NCBI GenBank assembly: GCA_012845835.1
Contig: JABAKD010000014.1
Coordinates: forward strand, 7,961,074 to 8,025,073
Direction: 5' to 3'
Origin: Undaria pinnatifida
Taxonomy: Eukaryota; Sar; Phaeophyceae; Laminariales; Alariaceae
Length of the DNA: 64,000 bases
A program made the position numbers and the translations under genes. How positions within the stretch are numbered: position 1 is the first letter of the stretch; the number at the start of each line of letters is the position of its first letter. This document shows, in pieces, positions 22,656 through 32,470 of this stretch. The notes beneath the pieces were generated by a model. It did no database searches. It was not told where the DNA came from and saw only the letters and a list, made by a program, of their open reading frames with translations.

Positions 22656-24014
22656 CTGATAACAAGCAGCATGGTGTTAGGTCGACCTTATTCTCGAACT
22701 AATTCATCTCCGAAAATATGCTCAAATTGTCCGCGAACAGTCTATCGTCCGTGGAAACGGAGACAGGCTGAGACGACTCTGGGGTGGAAAAATACCTCAG
22801 GAAACCAAAAAGTGTGAAGCGGTGCGCTACAGCCCTTGCACGCGAAAACAAATCGGCATCAAAACGCAGAACCCCACAACGTGACGATACCATTGCAATC
22901 TTCGACACATGCGGCAGATCAGATCCCAATTCATGATGAATGTTTTCCAGGGCAGATATATCCCTGCTCGATGTTTCATATATGATCTGTACGGTATAGA
23001 TCATGTTGCCAGATGGGACCCGTACGATCTGCATGGGCTATAGCACGGGTTTCCTGGGTTGGATGTGTACTACACAGATCCTGAGCGACACATCACAACG
23101 ACATGTGTAGGGTCTAGAAGATGATCTACATCGTGATCCATCAGATGTGTGCAACCTTCACGCGAACCGCTGTTGCCCGCACCAACTGCCCCCGTGGTCA
23201 ACACACAACGATGGGGCCGCCGGGAAGCGAATTTCAGGCATGCGAAACTACGGTATGCTTGACGCGAGGAACTCGCGCAGCACGACGTTTCTAACTGCGA
23301 TCAATTTTTGTGTTTTTGGTTGTCGGCGGGCGCGTGGACCAACTCCGAAGGGCTTCCTATTATCTAGCGCGGTCAAAGCATAGAAAATCGGATCCACTCG
23401 TGACAATTCCATGTACGCGAAAGAGACATCAGTGTTCAACCAGTACAGTTTTATAACCCTGAGAGAATTGCGCCGACAAAAACAATCGCAGCTTCCTTGG
23501 CGAGTGCGGATGTTAAGCCTTTCAGCACCGCACTCCCGATATGGGTATAAAACACTTGAAGTTAGAAGAGGAAAAAAAATAGGAGTTGGAAATTGGTTAA
23601 GGGAATATTCATGGGCAAGACAACAGTCAGGTACGAGCAAGGGGGGGAGGGGGGTAAGGGGGGGGTAAGGGGGAGGGTAAGGGGTGGGGGGGTGGAGGGT
23701 GAACTGCAAGGCAAGGGAGAAGAAGGGTGGAACGAAGGCCGACGAGTGCACCCAAATGCAATATGGTCAGGTACAAATATTAAGCAAGCACAGCTCGAAG
23801 CCGAGGGGAGGGGAAGTAGCAAGAACGCAAGTGTGACCAATCATGGCCGGTGAGGGGGAAGAAGGAGGGGAGCGAGGATGGGTGGGTGTTGGGGGGATTT
23901 TTTAGTATCTGTAACATTCCGCGGTTGGAGTTCGGGGGTTATTTTGATATAATAATCATCTTCCCGTGGGGGGGAAGGCGGTGTTTTTGTATGCTTACCC
24001 CCGTCCTGAGGCGC

Positions 24015-24362
24015 TTATTTGGCATTCACCTTGGCGCTCGTCTTGGAGGTGTCCCTTAAAACCCGAAGCACTTCCTTCAAATCGATGGCCGCTTGCGGGG
24101 ACGGACACCCAGACAGTCCACCCGCCCCCATTGCCGCCGCCGCCGATACCACCGCCGTTGCCTCCACATCACCGTCCTCCACGTACCGGGGAGAATCGCG
24201 GTCTTCGGAACGATCGGTAGACCAATCCGCGTCTCCGCGGGCGTGCTCAGCATGAAGCTGCATGCAGTGAAAATAAAGGAGCATGCGCGACGCAAAACGA
24301 TATTGGCGGACGAAAAAGTCGAGCGCTTCGTACAAAACCACGGCCCCGCATCTGTGCCATAA
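24015..24362 (-). CDS. Unknown gene exon 7 (terminal, or ending at 24030)
   Basis: Acceptor CGTACGCAG in phase 0. It encodes LWHRCGAVVLYEALDFFVRQ, YRFASRMLLYFHCMQLHAEH, an acidic linker and IDLKEVLRVLRDTSKTSAK. TAA follows four codons later. The AAG|GTGAAT just before the stop gives an alternative exon of 333 nt that would stay in phase with 22655-22296. Confidence 0.55.
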   Translation of the reverse strand, partial: LWHRCGAVVLYEALDFFVRQYRFASRMLLYFHCMQLHAEHARGDADWSTDRSEDRDSPRYVEDGDVEATAVVSAAAAMGAGGLSGCPSPQAAIDLKEVLRVLRDTSKTSAKVNAK

Positions 24363-27300
24363 CTGCGTACGAGCATTCCTGAGACAGAATCTGTGGTGGC
24401 CGGGTCTCGGACCCTGAATGATCCCAGCTGTGGTAGAACAGTGTACGACGACAAACGTGGGTCGCCGCGTGTGCGCGCACGCGAGCACAAGCACAACGGT
24501 TCAGCAGACGCGAGCTATGCTAGGGGTAGGAGCACCTGGGACTTCTGGGCCTCTTTCGCTTGGGGAGCTCTCACGCCTCACCCAAAACAGGTGCTGAGAA
24601 ACACAGTCCAATCATATGGCCCCATTAACAAGCCCGAACTTTTTAAGTCGACGGGTCCCATCAGCCAGAAAACATTTGCCCAGAACGTGCCACCCCTACC
24701 GTAGCACGGGATTTACCGAAATGTGATGGCGTTTTCACTGCGGTTGATCCGAACAATAAACCCCTCCGTTTTAACGTTATGCCCATTTTCCATAATAAAC
24801 GAACCGCACTGGAAAAAAATTAGCCCGTTCGCACGCACCCTGGCCATGCGCAGCTCCCCCAACGGCGGAAGCGTTGCTCCAAACAGCCTCGTCAAGACTC
24901 GAGCCGCCGCCCCCGCCCCCAGCTCCGAGGAAGGCAATATGACACCGTTGGAACTCCCTTGTGCTTTCGATACTAGCATCAGCGCTGTTTCTGCCTGTGG
25001 GGTTAAATGAACGCGAAGGCGGGGAGCATCCGGGAAGCGACGGGACGAGGGCAATGAGGGCGGCAACAAATCGTTGCCGTCGCGTACATCGCACGCCTGC
25101 ACACCATGGGTCTTCGCCAAACTCCAAGAAACCAAGAGCCTTCACAGAATCTGCTATGCGTTAACAAATAGCTCTCGGTTCCTTCTCTCCAACCTCAAAA
25201 AGTGTAGCAAGCACCTCTCGCTAACCCTTTCACTGCAGCTAAAAACTTCCCACCCTGATTCCAAACAGCTTGTTCCAACAAAAACGATGGCGAAGTTCTA
25301 AAACGATCAACTTCGTCCAACCTGCAGGCATGTGCTGGAACTTCCGTCGTCGTCGTCGTCGTCGTCGTCACGGTCAACGTATAGGTAGAGCCACGGCGTA
25401 CCCGGAAATGCCTGATCGTACATTAGAGGAGTTTACCACGGGAGAGGACGCAATGGGAACGGGGACAATGCATTGTAATCGATAAAAATACCACTCTGAA
25501 CGCAAGCGTGAGGACCTTTGGCGTATTAATATATAATAAAAAAGCAGTTATTCCATCTCCGTCCCGGTGGTATAATGTTACAGTACGTTAGCTAAGACAT
25601 GTACGATACGTTCGAGCGAACGCGTGGCGCGGGCGCGCTGTAGAAGAAGAACGGTCTTTGGGGGAAAGGCAGTGTAAGAAAGCGCTTCGCCCCCTACAAT
25701 TTGTCCATCTTCATTTCTCTTTTCCTTCCCACCCTGTTGCAGCCCAACGCGCGCGGGCCACGCATCGCAGCGTCCGGCCTGTCTGCGGTCGCCGCGAGGC
25801 AGACGTCATTTCCAGCTGGCGAAGCGCACCGCCTTTTATACCCCTTGCTTACCTCAAGAAGCGCGTCAATTTCGTCAGCCCGCCATCCAGAGAGGGCCAA
25901 AACCGTCCACTCGCCTTCGTTGCTTGTCTCACCACAACGACCGCCGCCGTCGTATTTTCCGCTGTCGTTAAGTTGTCTTGAATGCCCCCTATATGTGGTC
26001 CCTATTGTTGCTTCTACCTCGTCCTCCCGCTCCCCTCTTTTACTTCTTCCTCCCCCTCTCCCTCCTCTTCCTCCCCCTTCTCCCCCTCCTTCCCGTCCTC
26101 CTCCTTCTACTATTCCTGTTCTTGCTCCTTCCATTGTTCCTGTCCTTGATGCTTCTTCTCCTCCTCTTGGGACCTCGACGTCTTGTTTCTCCCACATCCC
26201 CCCCACATTTCCCGCTGCATCCGCCACCATTTCAGCAGCGTCTCGCCTGGCGTGCGCGCCCCTTCCTTCCCCACCCGGGATGCCTACCCTGCCATCCCCA
26301 ATTTCATCACCGCCTTCTATTGTTTCGTCGCCCCAACCCCCTCCATTTATTAAGCCCCCTCCCCGACCCCCTCCCATCAGTACGCCTCCTCCCTTTGCCT
26401 CTGTGTCGAAGACAAGGCGCCCTGGCGCTTCCCCCTCCCCGGCCACCTCGCCCCTCATTTTTCCACCGACGCTTCCATAGTCTCGAGGGACACCAGACTC
26501 ATCTATTCCCGCTCCATCGCCACCCACTCGCAGCACGTACGCTACGTCGCCGTTGACGCCGCCGCAAACTGGAAATCCCGGTAATTCACAATTTTCTTGC
26601 CCTGTTTCCAACTCAGGCGAATCCGGGGATTTGCAATTTTCGTCCCCGGTTTCCGTGTCGGGTGATTGCAGTGATGACGTCGGCTGTGCTTCTTCGATGG
26701 CGATGGGGAGGGGGGGCAGTAGTCTCGCGACATATGAGCGAATCTTCGGCGAGAGGTCGGCGGGGTCACATTCGTCCAAATCCAGGCACCGACGGATAGT
26801 GCTCTGCAGGAGCAAACGGAAGGAAGCGAAAAACCGGGCATGGGAGATTGTGAGACGGACAAATACCACGGGGCGTGACCGATCGCGCGCAGCATCGTCG
26901 TTTCGTTCGCAGGCGCTCGGTTGCGAGATGCCGAACAAAACAATCGATGGCAGCGCACGAGCGAGGGGGGAGAACGTCAAGAGGGCGTGGGTCTGTGCTT
27001 CCATATTCTGCCGCGGATTCCACTTTAAGCTCAACAACAACGTCGACCCTTGCATATCCGCTTGATTCACGGGCCCTCTCCTATCAAACCTGCAGCCGCG
27101 ATGAACTGTGCTAAACTGTTATATTACCCACCTCCCCCCCCATCCCACACGCAATTGAACACGTTAAAAACTTCCCCCGAGGGAATCCCCGGCAAATACA
27201 GTTCAATATCTCCAGGAACCATGACGGGAGACTCCAGTGCAGCAGACGGAAACAATAGCATAGTTGACATCGGGGTACACCCCACCCGACCAATGTTTCC

Positions 27301-28832
27301 TCCCTTGACATAACTACCCCCCCCCCCTCTCCCGGACCCTCCCAATCACCCCCATCCCTTCGCTCTTGTCGCGCCAAACGCAGAAGTGAGTGAGATCAAC
27401 GCAAACATAAAAGATAAAACGCCATAGCGTACGTTAGTGGATATAATATCTGCAAACCCAAACGCAAGTGCGGTAGCGTACGTAAAGTAAATTTCATATG
27501 AACTGATCTGACGTTGATCTGACTTTTTCACCTTGATACTATCCAAGTGAGCGTCGCCGATGACGTTTATGGGTGGTCCCGCGACAGCTAGAAGAGCGGC
27601 CGCGGGCAACAACGGCCTGAGCGACCCCGTTTGGGACCCTTCGAATACGAACCCCGCTGGTTCTCCGGGTGGCGGTGCTCGCGGAACTAGTCCCGCCACC
27701 GCCTGAGGGGAGAGCGTAAGAAAGTCGGAGCGCGGGGGGGGGGGGGGAGGGGGGGCGAGATTGAGAAAGAGGGTGAGGGTGAGAGAGGAAGAGAGGTAAG
27801 AGAGAGAGTGAGAAAGGAGAAAGAGAGACAAGAGAGTGAGGGAGAGAAAGAGCGAGCAAGCGAGGGAGGGAGGGAGGGAGGGAGGGAGGGAGGGAGAGGG
27901 AACGCGATAGAGAGAGACAAAGAGAAACAAAGAGAGGGAGAGAGATAGTGACAGAGAGAAAAAAGTTGAAGTGATGGTGGCAGCATCACACCGCTAGGGG
28001 CACTACGTACCTTGGCGATAGCTCGGAGGGGGGCAGTACGTGAGGAGGGGGTGGGGTGTGGCGGAGGGATGCGATGAAGCAAACGTGCAGCAGTACATCG
28101 CTTGGGCACTATTTAGGCACTAACGACGAGTTGGGGAAAGTGAGGGAGAGGGAGAGGGTGTGCGCGCACCAAAAATAAATGAGCACAGGTCACACATACA
28201 CAGAACACCGCTTGGGGAAAGCAAGAAAAATGAACTCATGTTAAAGATAGCAATACACGCCTTATACACAGCAGCGTCACAACCGCTATATTGCCCGCAG
28301 GCGTTGGCCAGTGCGGTCGCAACCTGCGACGGTAACAACCGACTGTCACAAGCGCTAGTTCGGGTGCGTGACAGGTAAACCTTTTACCGTTAGCCCAACG
28401 GACTTACTGATATTGGTACCTCGAAAAATGGCGTCGACGGAAGGACACGAAAGAGCACAAACCGGCGCCTGAAATCTCAATGAGGGGGTGATCCATCCCT
28501 TTGCCCGTTTACTACCGCAAATGAAATCTCACGCCGCCCTAATTTTTTTCTCCCCATAAACGTGGGCTTCCTTATAAAGGGGTCCAATCACTCGAACACA
28601 AAATAATGTAACATGGCCATCTCACCCTCTCGTGAAAACCCTCGGGGAATTTCTCAATCCTAACCCCTAATCCCGCAGACGCCTCGTTGCGTGGAGGTTC
28701 CAGCTTCCCGAGGAAGAGCCCAAGAACGTCAAAGCGGGAGACCGCCAGCCACGCCCTGTTTCGTTTCGTCGGCCGTTGCAAAAACAAATCGTTGTGAGGT
28801 TGTAGGAGCAAGGGGGTGTAGGCGTTCAGCAT
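24015..28832 (-). CDS. Multi-exon gene of unknown function
   Basis: Seven exons join in phase throughout: 28832-28626, 28323-28270, 27702-27532, 27303-27128, 27089-25853, 25096-24839 and 24362-24015. They total about 815 residues with ATG at 28832 and TAA at 24015-24017. The most protein-like parts are MLNAYTPLLLQPHNDLFLQR, GDIELYLPGIPSGEVFNVF, GSTLLLSLKWNPRQNMEAQ and CGAVVLYEALDFFVRQYRF. The middle is Gly/Glu-rich low complexity. There is no signal peptide or clear membrane segment. I do not recognise the family. An AAG|GTGAAT donor at 24030 lies just before the stop, so the gene could continue downstream. Confidence 0.6.
24839..25096 (-). CDS. Unknown gene exon 6
   Basis: The exon is 258 nt (86 codons), phase 0 to 0, acceptor GTGTGCAG and donor AGG|GTGCGT. 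It encodes RFPDAPRLRVHLTPQAETAL, NGVILPSSELGAGAAARVLT and LFGATLPPLGELRMAR. The sequence is high complexity and looks coding. Confidence 0.58.
25347..25369. repeat. (CGT)7 microsatellite
   Basis: Seven uninterrupted CGT units in the intron between exons 5 and 6 of the unknown gene. Confidence 0.9.
25853..27089 (-). CDS. Unknown gene exon 5 (large)
   Basis: The exon is 1237 nt, acceptor GGCTGCAG and donor GAG|GTAAGC. It starts GFDRRGPVNQADMQGSTLLL and holds a helical-looking block (FASFRLLLQSTIRRCLDLDE). It also has a tandem duplication (ETGDENCKSPD / ETGQENCELPG), then about 200 residues rich in Gly, Glu and Arg, and ends WTVLALSGWRADEIDALLE. Both ends are complex sequence and the middle is low complexity, like an inserted disordered linker. 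Confidence 0.6.
27128..27303 (-). CDS. Unknown gene exon 4
   Basis: The exon is 176 nt, acceptor GTCAAG (AAG, less usual), donor GG|GTAATA, ending in phase 2 and matched by exon 5. It encodes GGNIGRVGCTPMSTMLLFPS and VMVPGDIELYLPGIPSGEVF, then a Gly run. Confidence 0.5.
27532..27702 (-). CDS. Unknown gene exon 3
   Basis: The exon is 171 nt (57 codons), phase 0 to 0, donor AAG|GTGAAA. Its acceptor CCCCTCAG follows a 250-bp polypyrimidine microsatellite. It encodes a Pro/Ala/Leu-rich segment ending GPPINVIGDAHLDSIK. Confidence 0.5.
27735..27960. repeat. Purine-rich microsatellite (GA)n/(GGGA)n
   Basis: A G-run (27738-27749), long GAGA stretches and about eight GGGA units (27866-27896). On the coding strand of the unknown gene it is a C/T-only tract directly ahead of the exon 3 acceptor, so it doubles as a very long polypyrimidine tract. 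Confidence 0.85.
28270..28323 (-). CDS. Unknown gene, small second exon
   Basis: The exon is 54 nt (18 codons): VATALANACGQYSGCDAA. Acceptor CGTCGCAG, donor GCT|GTGTAT (weak), phase 0 to 0. It is chosen because it links its neighbours in phase. Confidence 0.38.
28626..28832 (-). CDS. Unknown gene, first coding exon
   Basis: The exon is 207 nt (69 codons) from an ATG with an in-frame TAG three codons upstream to donor AGG|GTGAGA. It encodes MLNAYTPLLLQPHNDLFLQR, then WLAVSRFDVLGLFLGKLEPP and GVRIEKFPEGFHER. A CATATAG acceptor also lies just upstream, so an earlier exon is possible. Confidence 0.5.
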
Positions 28833-28994
28833 TAGGGGCTATATGACGTCTGCGGGCTATTCGAACGCGTTTAGGAACAAAATACGAAGTTCATCAGGCT
28901 GTTGCGAATATTGAGGTCACGCCTCAGTAGCAGGTCGCTCGTCCATAGCACCAACTACTGTCGACAGCAGAGTATCTGCTTGCCCAGTCGATCT

Positions 28995-29345
28995 GGCAGT
29001 TCTTCGTTTGCCTCATATGTTCTATTTTTTTCTTTTATTTTTTCCCATCTCATGTATTATCTTCGCACTATTTTGTTTCTTCTTCTCCTTCCCTAGACGT
29101 ATCTCCGATCCGTGGTTACTAAGCAGGCTCTTCTCCACCCTCCCCACTACGGTACGCGCCTTCGCTTCAATCGCGAGAAGGGTACAGCACTTTCTTCCCT
29201 CATCGACTCGCGTCGAGTTATGCTTAACCACGCTATTATAATGCGTTTTCGGCAGCTGGCGCCTCTAGAAAACGAAAATCTCCATAACGAGATTTAAATC
29301 CCTGGCTCCAACCTTAGTGGTGTTCGATGGTAACCAATCGCAGAC
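28995..29345 (-). mobile_element. tRNA-derived SINE, diverged copy
   Basis: Same layout: plus-strand T-rich start (29025-29090), CTTCTCC..CCCACTACGGTACGCGCCTTC and AATCGCGAGAAGGGT body, and a tRNA-like segment with decayed B box (GGATTTAAATC, 29299-29289) preceded on the minus strand by a CTCCGGTGGTCTGCGATTGG stretch. Confidence 0.55.
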
Positions 29346-29474
29346 CACCGGAGCGACCGGCTTTCAATACCGTAAATCTATTGCTCAATATTTCAATATA
29401 CAGGCAGAACAACAATAAATTCTATGAACATTCGCAACATTCAATCCCTGGTACAGCATTTTTATCTAGTCTGA

Positions 29475-29720
29475 AGCAGCAACCGAGATAGTGTAGCTGT
29501 CGATGTTACAGTAACCCGTGCTTCAGGATATTTGTAACCGTCACCAACTGGCGTGCGTTGGTTGGAGAATCGTGCATCCCAATCGTAGATCTCGGTCGGC
29601 GGTCCTAGAAACTGAGGTCGTAGAACCCGGCTTCAGCCAGCTCGAAAGATGTGCTTACCTCTGGTGTAATTTTTGGCAAGGCGAAACAATAAAAACTAGC
29701 GTTCGCTCCTATGAAAAGTA
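29475..29720. repeat. Left member of a diverged direct-repeat pair
   Basis: Matches 30352-30555 in order: TGTCG(A)TGTTACAGxAxxC(C)CGTGC, CATCAAC-like block, GCGT(C)GGTT, ATCGTAGA, CGTAGAACCC, AGC(C)AGCTCGAAAGA, TTTTTGGCA and AAACTAG..TTCGCTC. It brackets a repeat copy and telomere-like units. Confidence 0.55.
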
Positions 29721-29744
29721 ACAGTACATATAAATCTGCCCTCC

Positions 29745-30045
29745 CCGCACCGGTTATTCGACTTACAGTATTCACTTGATAAACTGATGCATTTCCTTCC
29801 ACAGCTGTCAGATTTTGTCCCCCTCAGAAACGGGTTTTATAGTTTCCGCGCACAGACTGCTTAACATCACCCTGTTGACCTTGATAGCTACACTGTAGTT
29901 GTAAGGGGGGTCGCCGACCTATATCCTTAATGAGGACACACAACCCGTAATACGCGCGATCGGAGTATCACACACAGCTTGCAAAGATGAGTTTCGACAA
30001 AATATTCGATCTCACAGCTAAAGCGTATTTTAATTTTCATAATGT
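29745..30045 (+). repeat. Repeat family R, copy 1
   Basis: About 300 bp nearly identical to segments at 51365-51640 (plus) and 54465-54740 (minus). It holds CAGCTGTCAGATTTTGTCCC, GTCGCCGACCTATATCCTTA, CGATCGGAGTATCACACACA, GCTTGCAAAGATGAGTTTCG and a terminal ATTTTAATTTT(C/T)ATAAT. Shorter diverged pieces occur at about 12040-12112, 36340-36425, 46385-46560, 52255-52365, 53765-53885, 57765-57865 and 59165-59240. Confidence 0.8.
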
Positions 30046-30204
30046 CGATGGGTGTTGGACAAAGAAAGTCTATGGGTCGTGCGTCTTTCCAAGGCACATC
30101 ATCCACGACGGCCAAAGCACGGCCTCGAGGACGGCCGAAACACGGCATCCAGGACGGCCGCTTTTCACACGCCAAAGCATCCAAGCACGGGTCAAACCAT
30201 ACCG

Positions 30205-30230
30205 TTAGGGTTAGGGTTAAGGATAGGGTT
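30205..30230. repeat. Short interstitial telomere-like repeat (TTAGGG)
   Basis: TTAGGGTTAGGG followed by TTAAGG and ATAGGGTT: two perfect and two imperfect units directly after family R copy 1. TTAGGG is the expected brown-algal telomere unit. Confidence 0.7.
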
Positions 30231-30351
30231 CTGGTCGGGGGCTAGCGTTGCGCCCCCCTCGCCCACCACCCTGCGTATTTTAGCCTATGGTGCGGTACGA
30301 AACCAAAGAAATTTCCTGGAAACGGGTTGGTCATATATCCGTTAATACAGC

Positions 30352-30555
30352 CTCCGTAGTGAGAGAGTGCAGGTGTCGTTACAGCAGAAACTCGTGCAGG
30401 AGGATGATTGCATCTGTCATCAACTCGTGTGCGTCGGTTAGAGACTCACAATAAGAATCGTAGACGCGCTCGTAGAACCCAGGCCCCAGCAAGCTCGAAA
30501 GAGCTTCCTATTTTTGGCACGGTGTAAACTAGAAACTCGCATTCGCTCATAATCA
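30352..30555. repeat. Right member of a diverged direct-repeat pair
   Basis: Partner of 29475-29720, about 630 bp away. Diverged but collinear over about 200 bp. Confidence 0.55.
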
Positions 30556-31964
30556 GCTGCGCGTAATGATAACACTGCAGTCTGTCTAGCTGGTACACTG
30601 ATAACTGAGCTAATTCGTAGATCTATCCCATGGGCTATAGTATGATGGACACTACAGTAAGCTAATTATCATACAGTCGGATCCGTCAATCGAAAACGGC
30701 CCTTTTCCGACTGGATATTTTTCGGCTGGATTCCTCTGGGCCTCCTCCTTATCGTCAGTCGAGTCTATTTTATAGTTGCTCTGCTACCTCTGGAGACGGT
30801 TGGTGCAAGGAAGTACTGCGGTATGGCAGTCGAAAATCGGTTGGAAGCTCTGTGCTTCGTGCGTTCACCTTCAGGCGGGTTGGTGGCGTTGAACTTAGCC
30901 GAAAGCTGCCAAATCTATGTTCGTGGCATCGCACTCAGCCTAGAGCCGCCAAAGCTACAGCAAGCGTTCGGACTGTTCTTTATTCAGTATAAGTTTTACT
31001 TACTCTACCGTCGTGACCCATACAGCTGTAGGTTTTCATGTTCTCAAGAACAGCTTATGTATGAGCAGACTGAAAACTGCCTCAGGCTGGATTTCGTATT
31101 TAAGAAAAGCGTACTCTGCACCAACTTCAGCACAACACGGCTCCCGATTTTCTCATTTTTCTGCAAACCTCCTACTCGTATATATCATACCCGGCTTCCG
31201 AACTACTTGTTTTCTTGTGACAGCAAGTGGAACGTGTGTTGCTTTAGTCATTAACCCCACATGGAGTGGTAGTTTCTGCTTTGCTTGTTTTAGTCGTTGA
31301 GTTCAATGGGGGGAGCGCGAAAGCGGCAGTAACGAAACTTGTAGTCCTGCTTGCGTTGTTTTTTTTTTGGGTTGTTTCTCTCTTTGTTCCCCTTGTTTTC
31401 CCTCCCCGCCGGCCTTATGCCGGCATCTTCTTCCTCTTCTTCGTGTTCTTTCGCCCGTGCAACAGTTTATTTGTTCCTCTTCAGCACGTATGTTGTTGTT
31501 CTTGTAGCCTTATTGATCTTCTTGCATCACATTCTTCCCGACACCGTTTGTATTTTTTCAGTTCTTATTTTTCTTGGATTTATGGTCTGGCTTATTTTGA
31601 CGTGTTGTCGTACCTGGTACGCTACTTGTAGCATTACACTTTATTTACCTTGATTAATTGCGGTTGTCTTTGGTTTTCTCTGTCGCACAGTAGTCTGACC
31701 ACATCATTCGTTTATCTCTAGGATGAAGACTCAGCACGGACACTGGGTGTACTGATGTCGTTGGGTATACAGAAAGTAAGAACGGTTTAATGTGAAGACA
31801 ACACAGCAGTAAAAAGAACGTAGAGAACAGGGTTAATTGTTTTTTTTTCTTACTACTGGTGCAGTCTTTTTTTCTTTTCTTTTTTATCCTCCGGCGGATG
31901 GGAGGAATAAAGCTTAAGCTCACCACATTCCCACGTGTTTTCATATATCTCGTGTCAATTTAAC
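30556..31964. other. Unassigned stretch
   Basis: A 143-codon plus-strand frame at 30823-31254 has overlapping frames, no splice context and no recognisable domain. Nothing else stands out. Confidence 0.4.
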
Positions 31965-32260
31965 TCAATTGTATTCCCAATCCAGCGCTAGCTGGCGTAT
32001 CCTTCAGTTCCCGTGGTAGCGATAGCGCGAGCTGCGGCGGTCACCTTACTACGCAGCGCAAGCTGCTGTTATATACGGATGCGTAGGTATGTCGACCCGA
32101 CTTGATCTCTGGGGATCAGGGTGCGGTGGAGATAGCCACCCGGAAAGTCGTCCCTCCGGGTAGTGTGGGACTTGTGCAAGCTCACCCACTAACAACACCC
32201 CCGGCCATGAGAAAACAGCCTTCCGCCGGACTCCAGTTACGGTCCACTCTTGTCATGGTA
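31965..32260. repeat. Dispersed ~290-bp repeat (copy 1 of 2)
   Basis: Collinear with 50185-50470: TGTATTC.CAATCCAGCGCTAG, CTGGCGTAT.CTTCA, GACAGCGCGAGC-like, CAGCGCAAGCTGC, GAGATAGCCAC.CGGAAAGTC and TACGGTCCAC. It could be a solo LTR or the end of a retroelement; no protein domains adjoin it. Confidence 0.7.
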
Positions 32261-32394
32261 CCATTCGGGCGTTGGTCCCAGCAGTCCGGAGCACCTTTTA
32301 ACTTACATGGTCACCACTACTGCTGCGAAGGACGCGCCTGCCCCTGTCCCTTTCACCGCAGGATCTCGACGATGCACCTCGCTACTACTAGTAT

Positions 32395-32470
32395 CCCTCC
32401 TGCTGCTGTTGCTACTCCTGCTGCTACTCCTGCTGCTCCTCCTGCTGCTCCTGCTTCTGCTGCTCCTGCC
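32395..32470. repeat. (CTG)/(CTC) trinucleotide tract
   Basis: Interrupted CTGCTGTTGCTACTCCTG array giving Leu- or Ala-rich frames on the two strands. A plus-strand frame of 159 codons over it is not called. Confidence 0.85.

Noticed and set aside
22699..23034. 111-codon minus-strand frame
   Set aside because: High complexity, but no splice context; the adjoining sequence has repeated GATCT strings, suggesting decayed repeat DNA.
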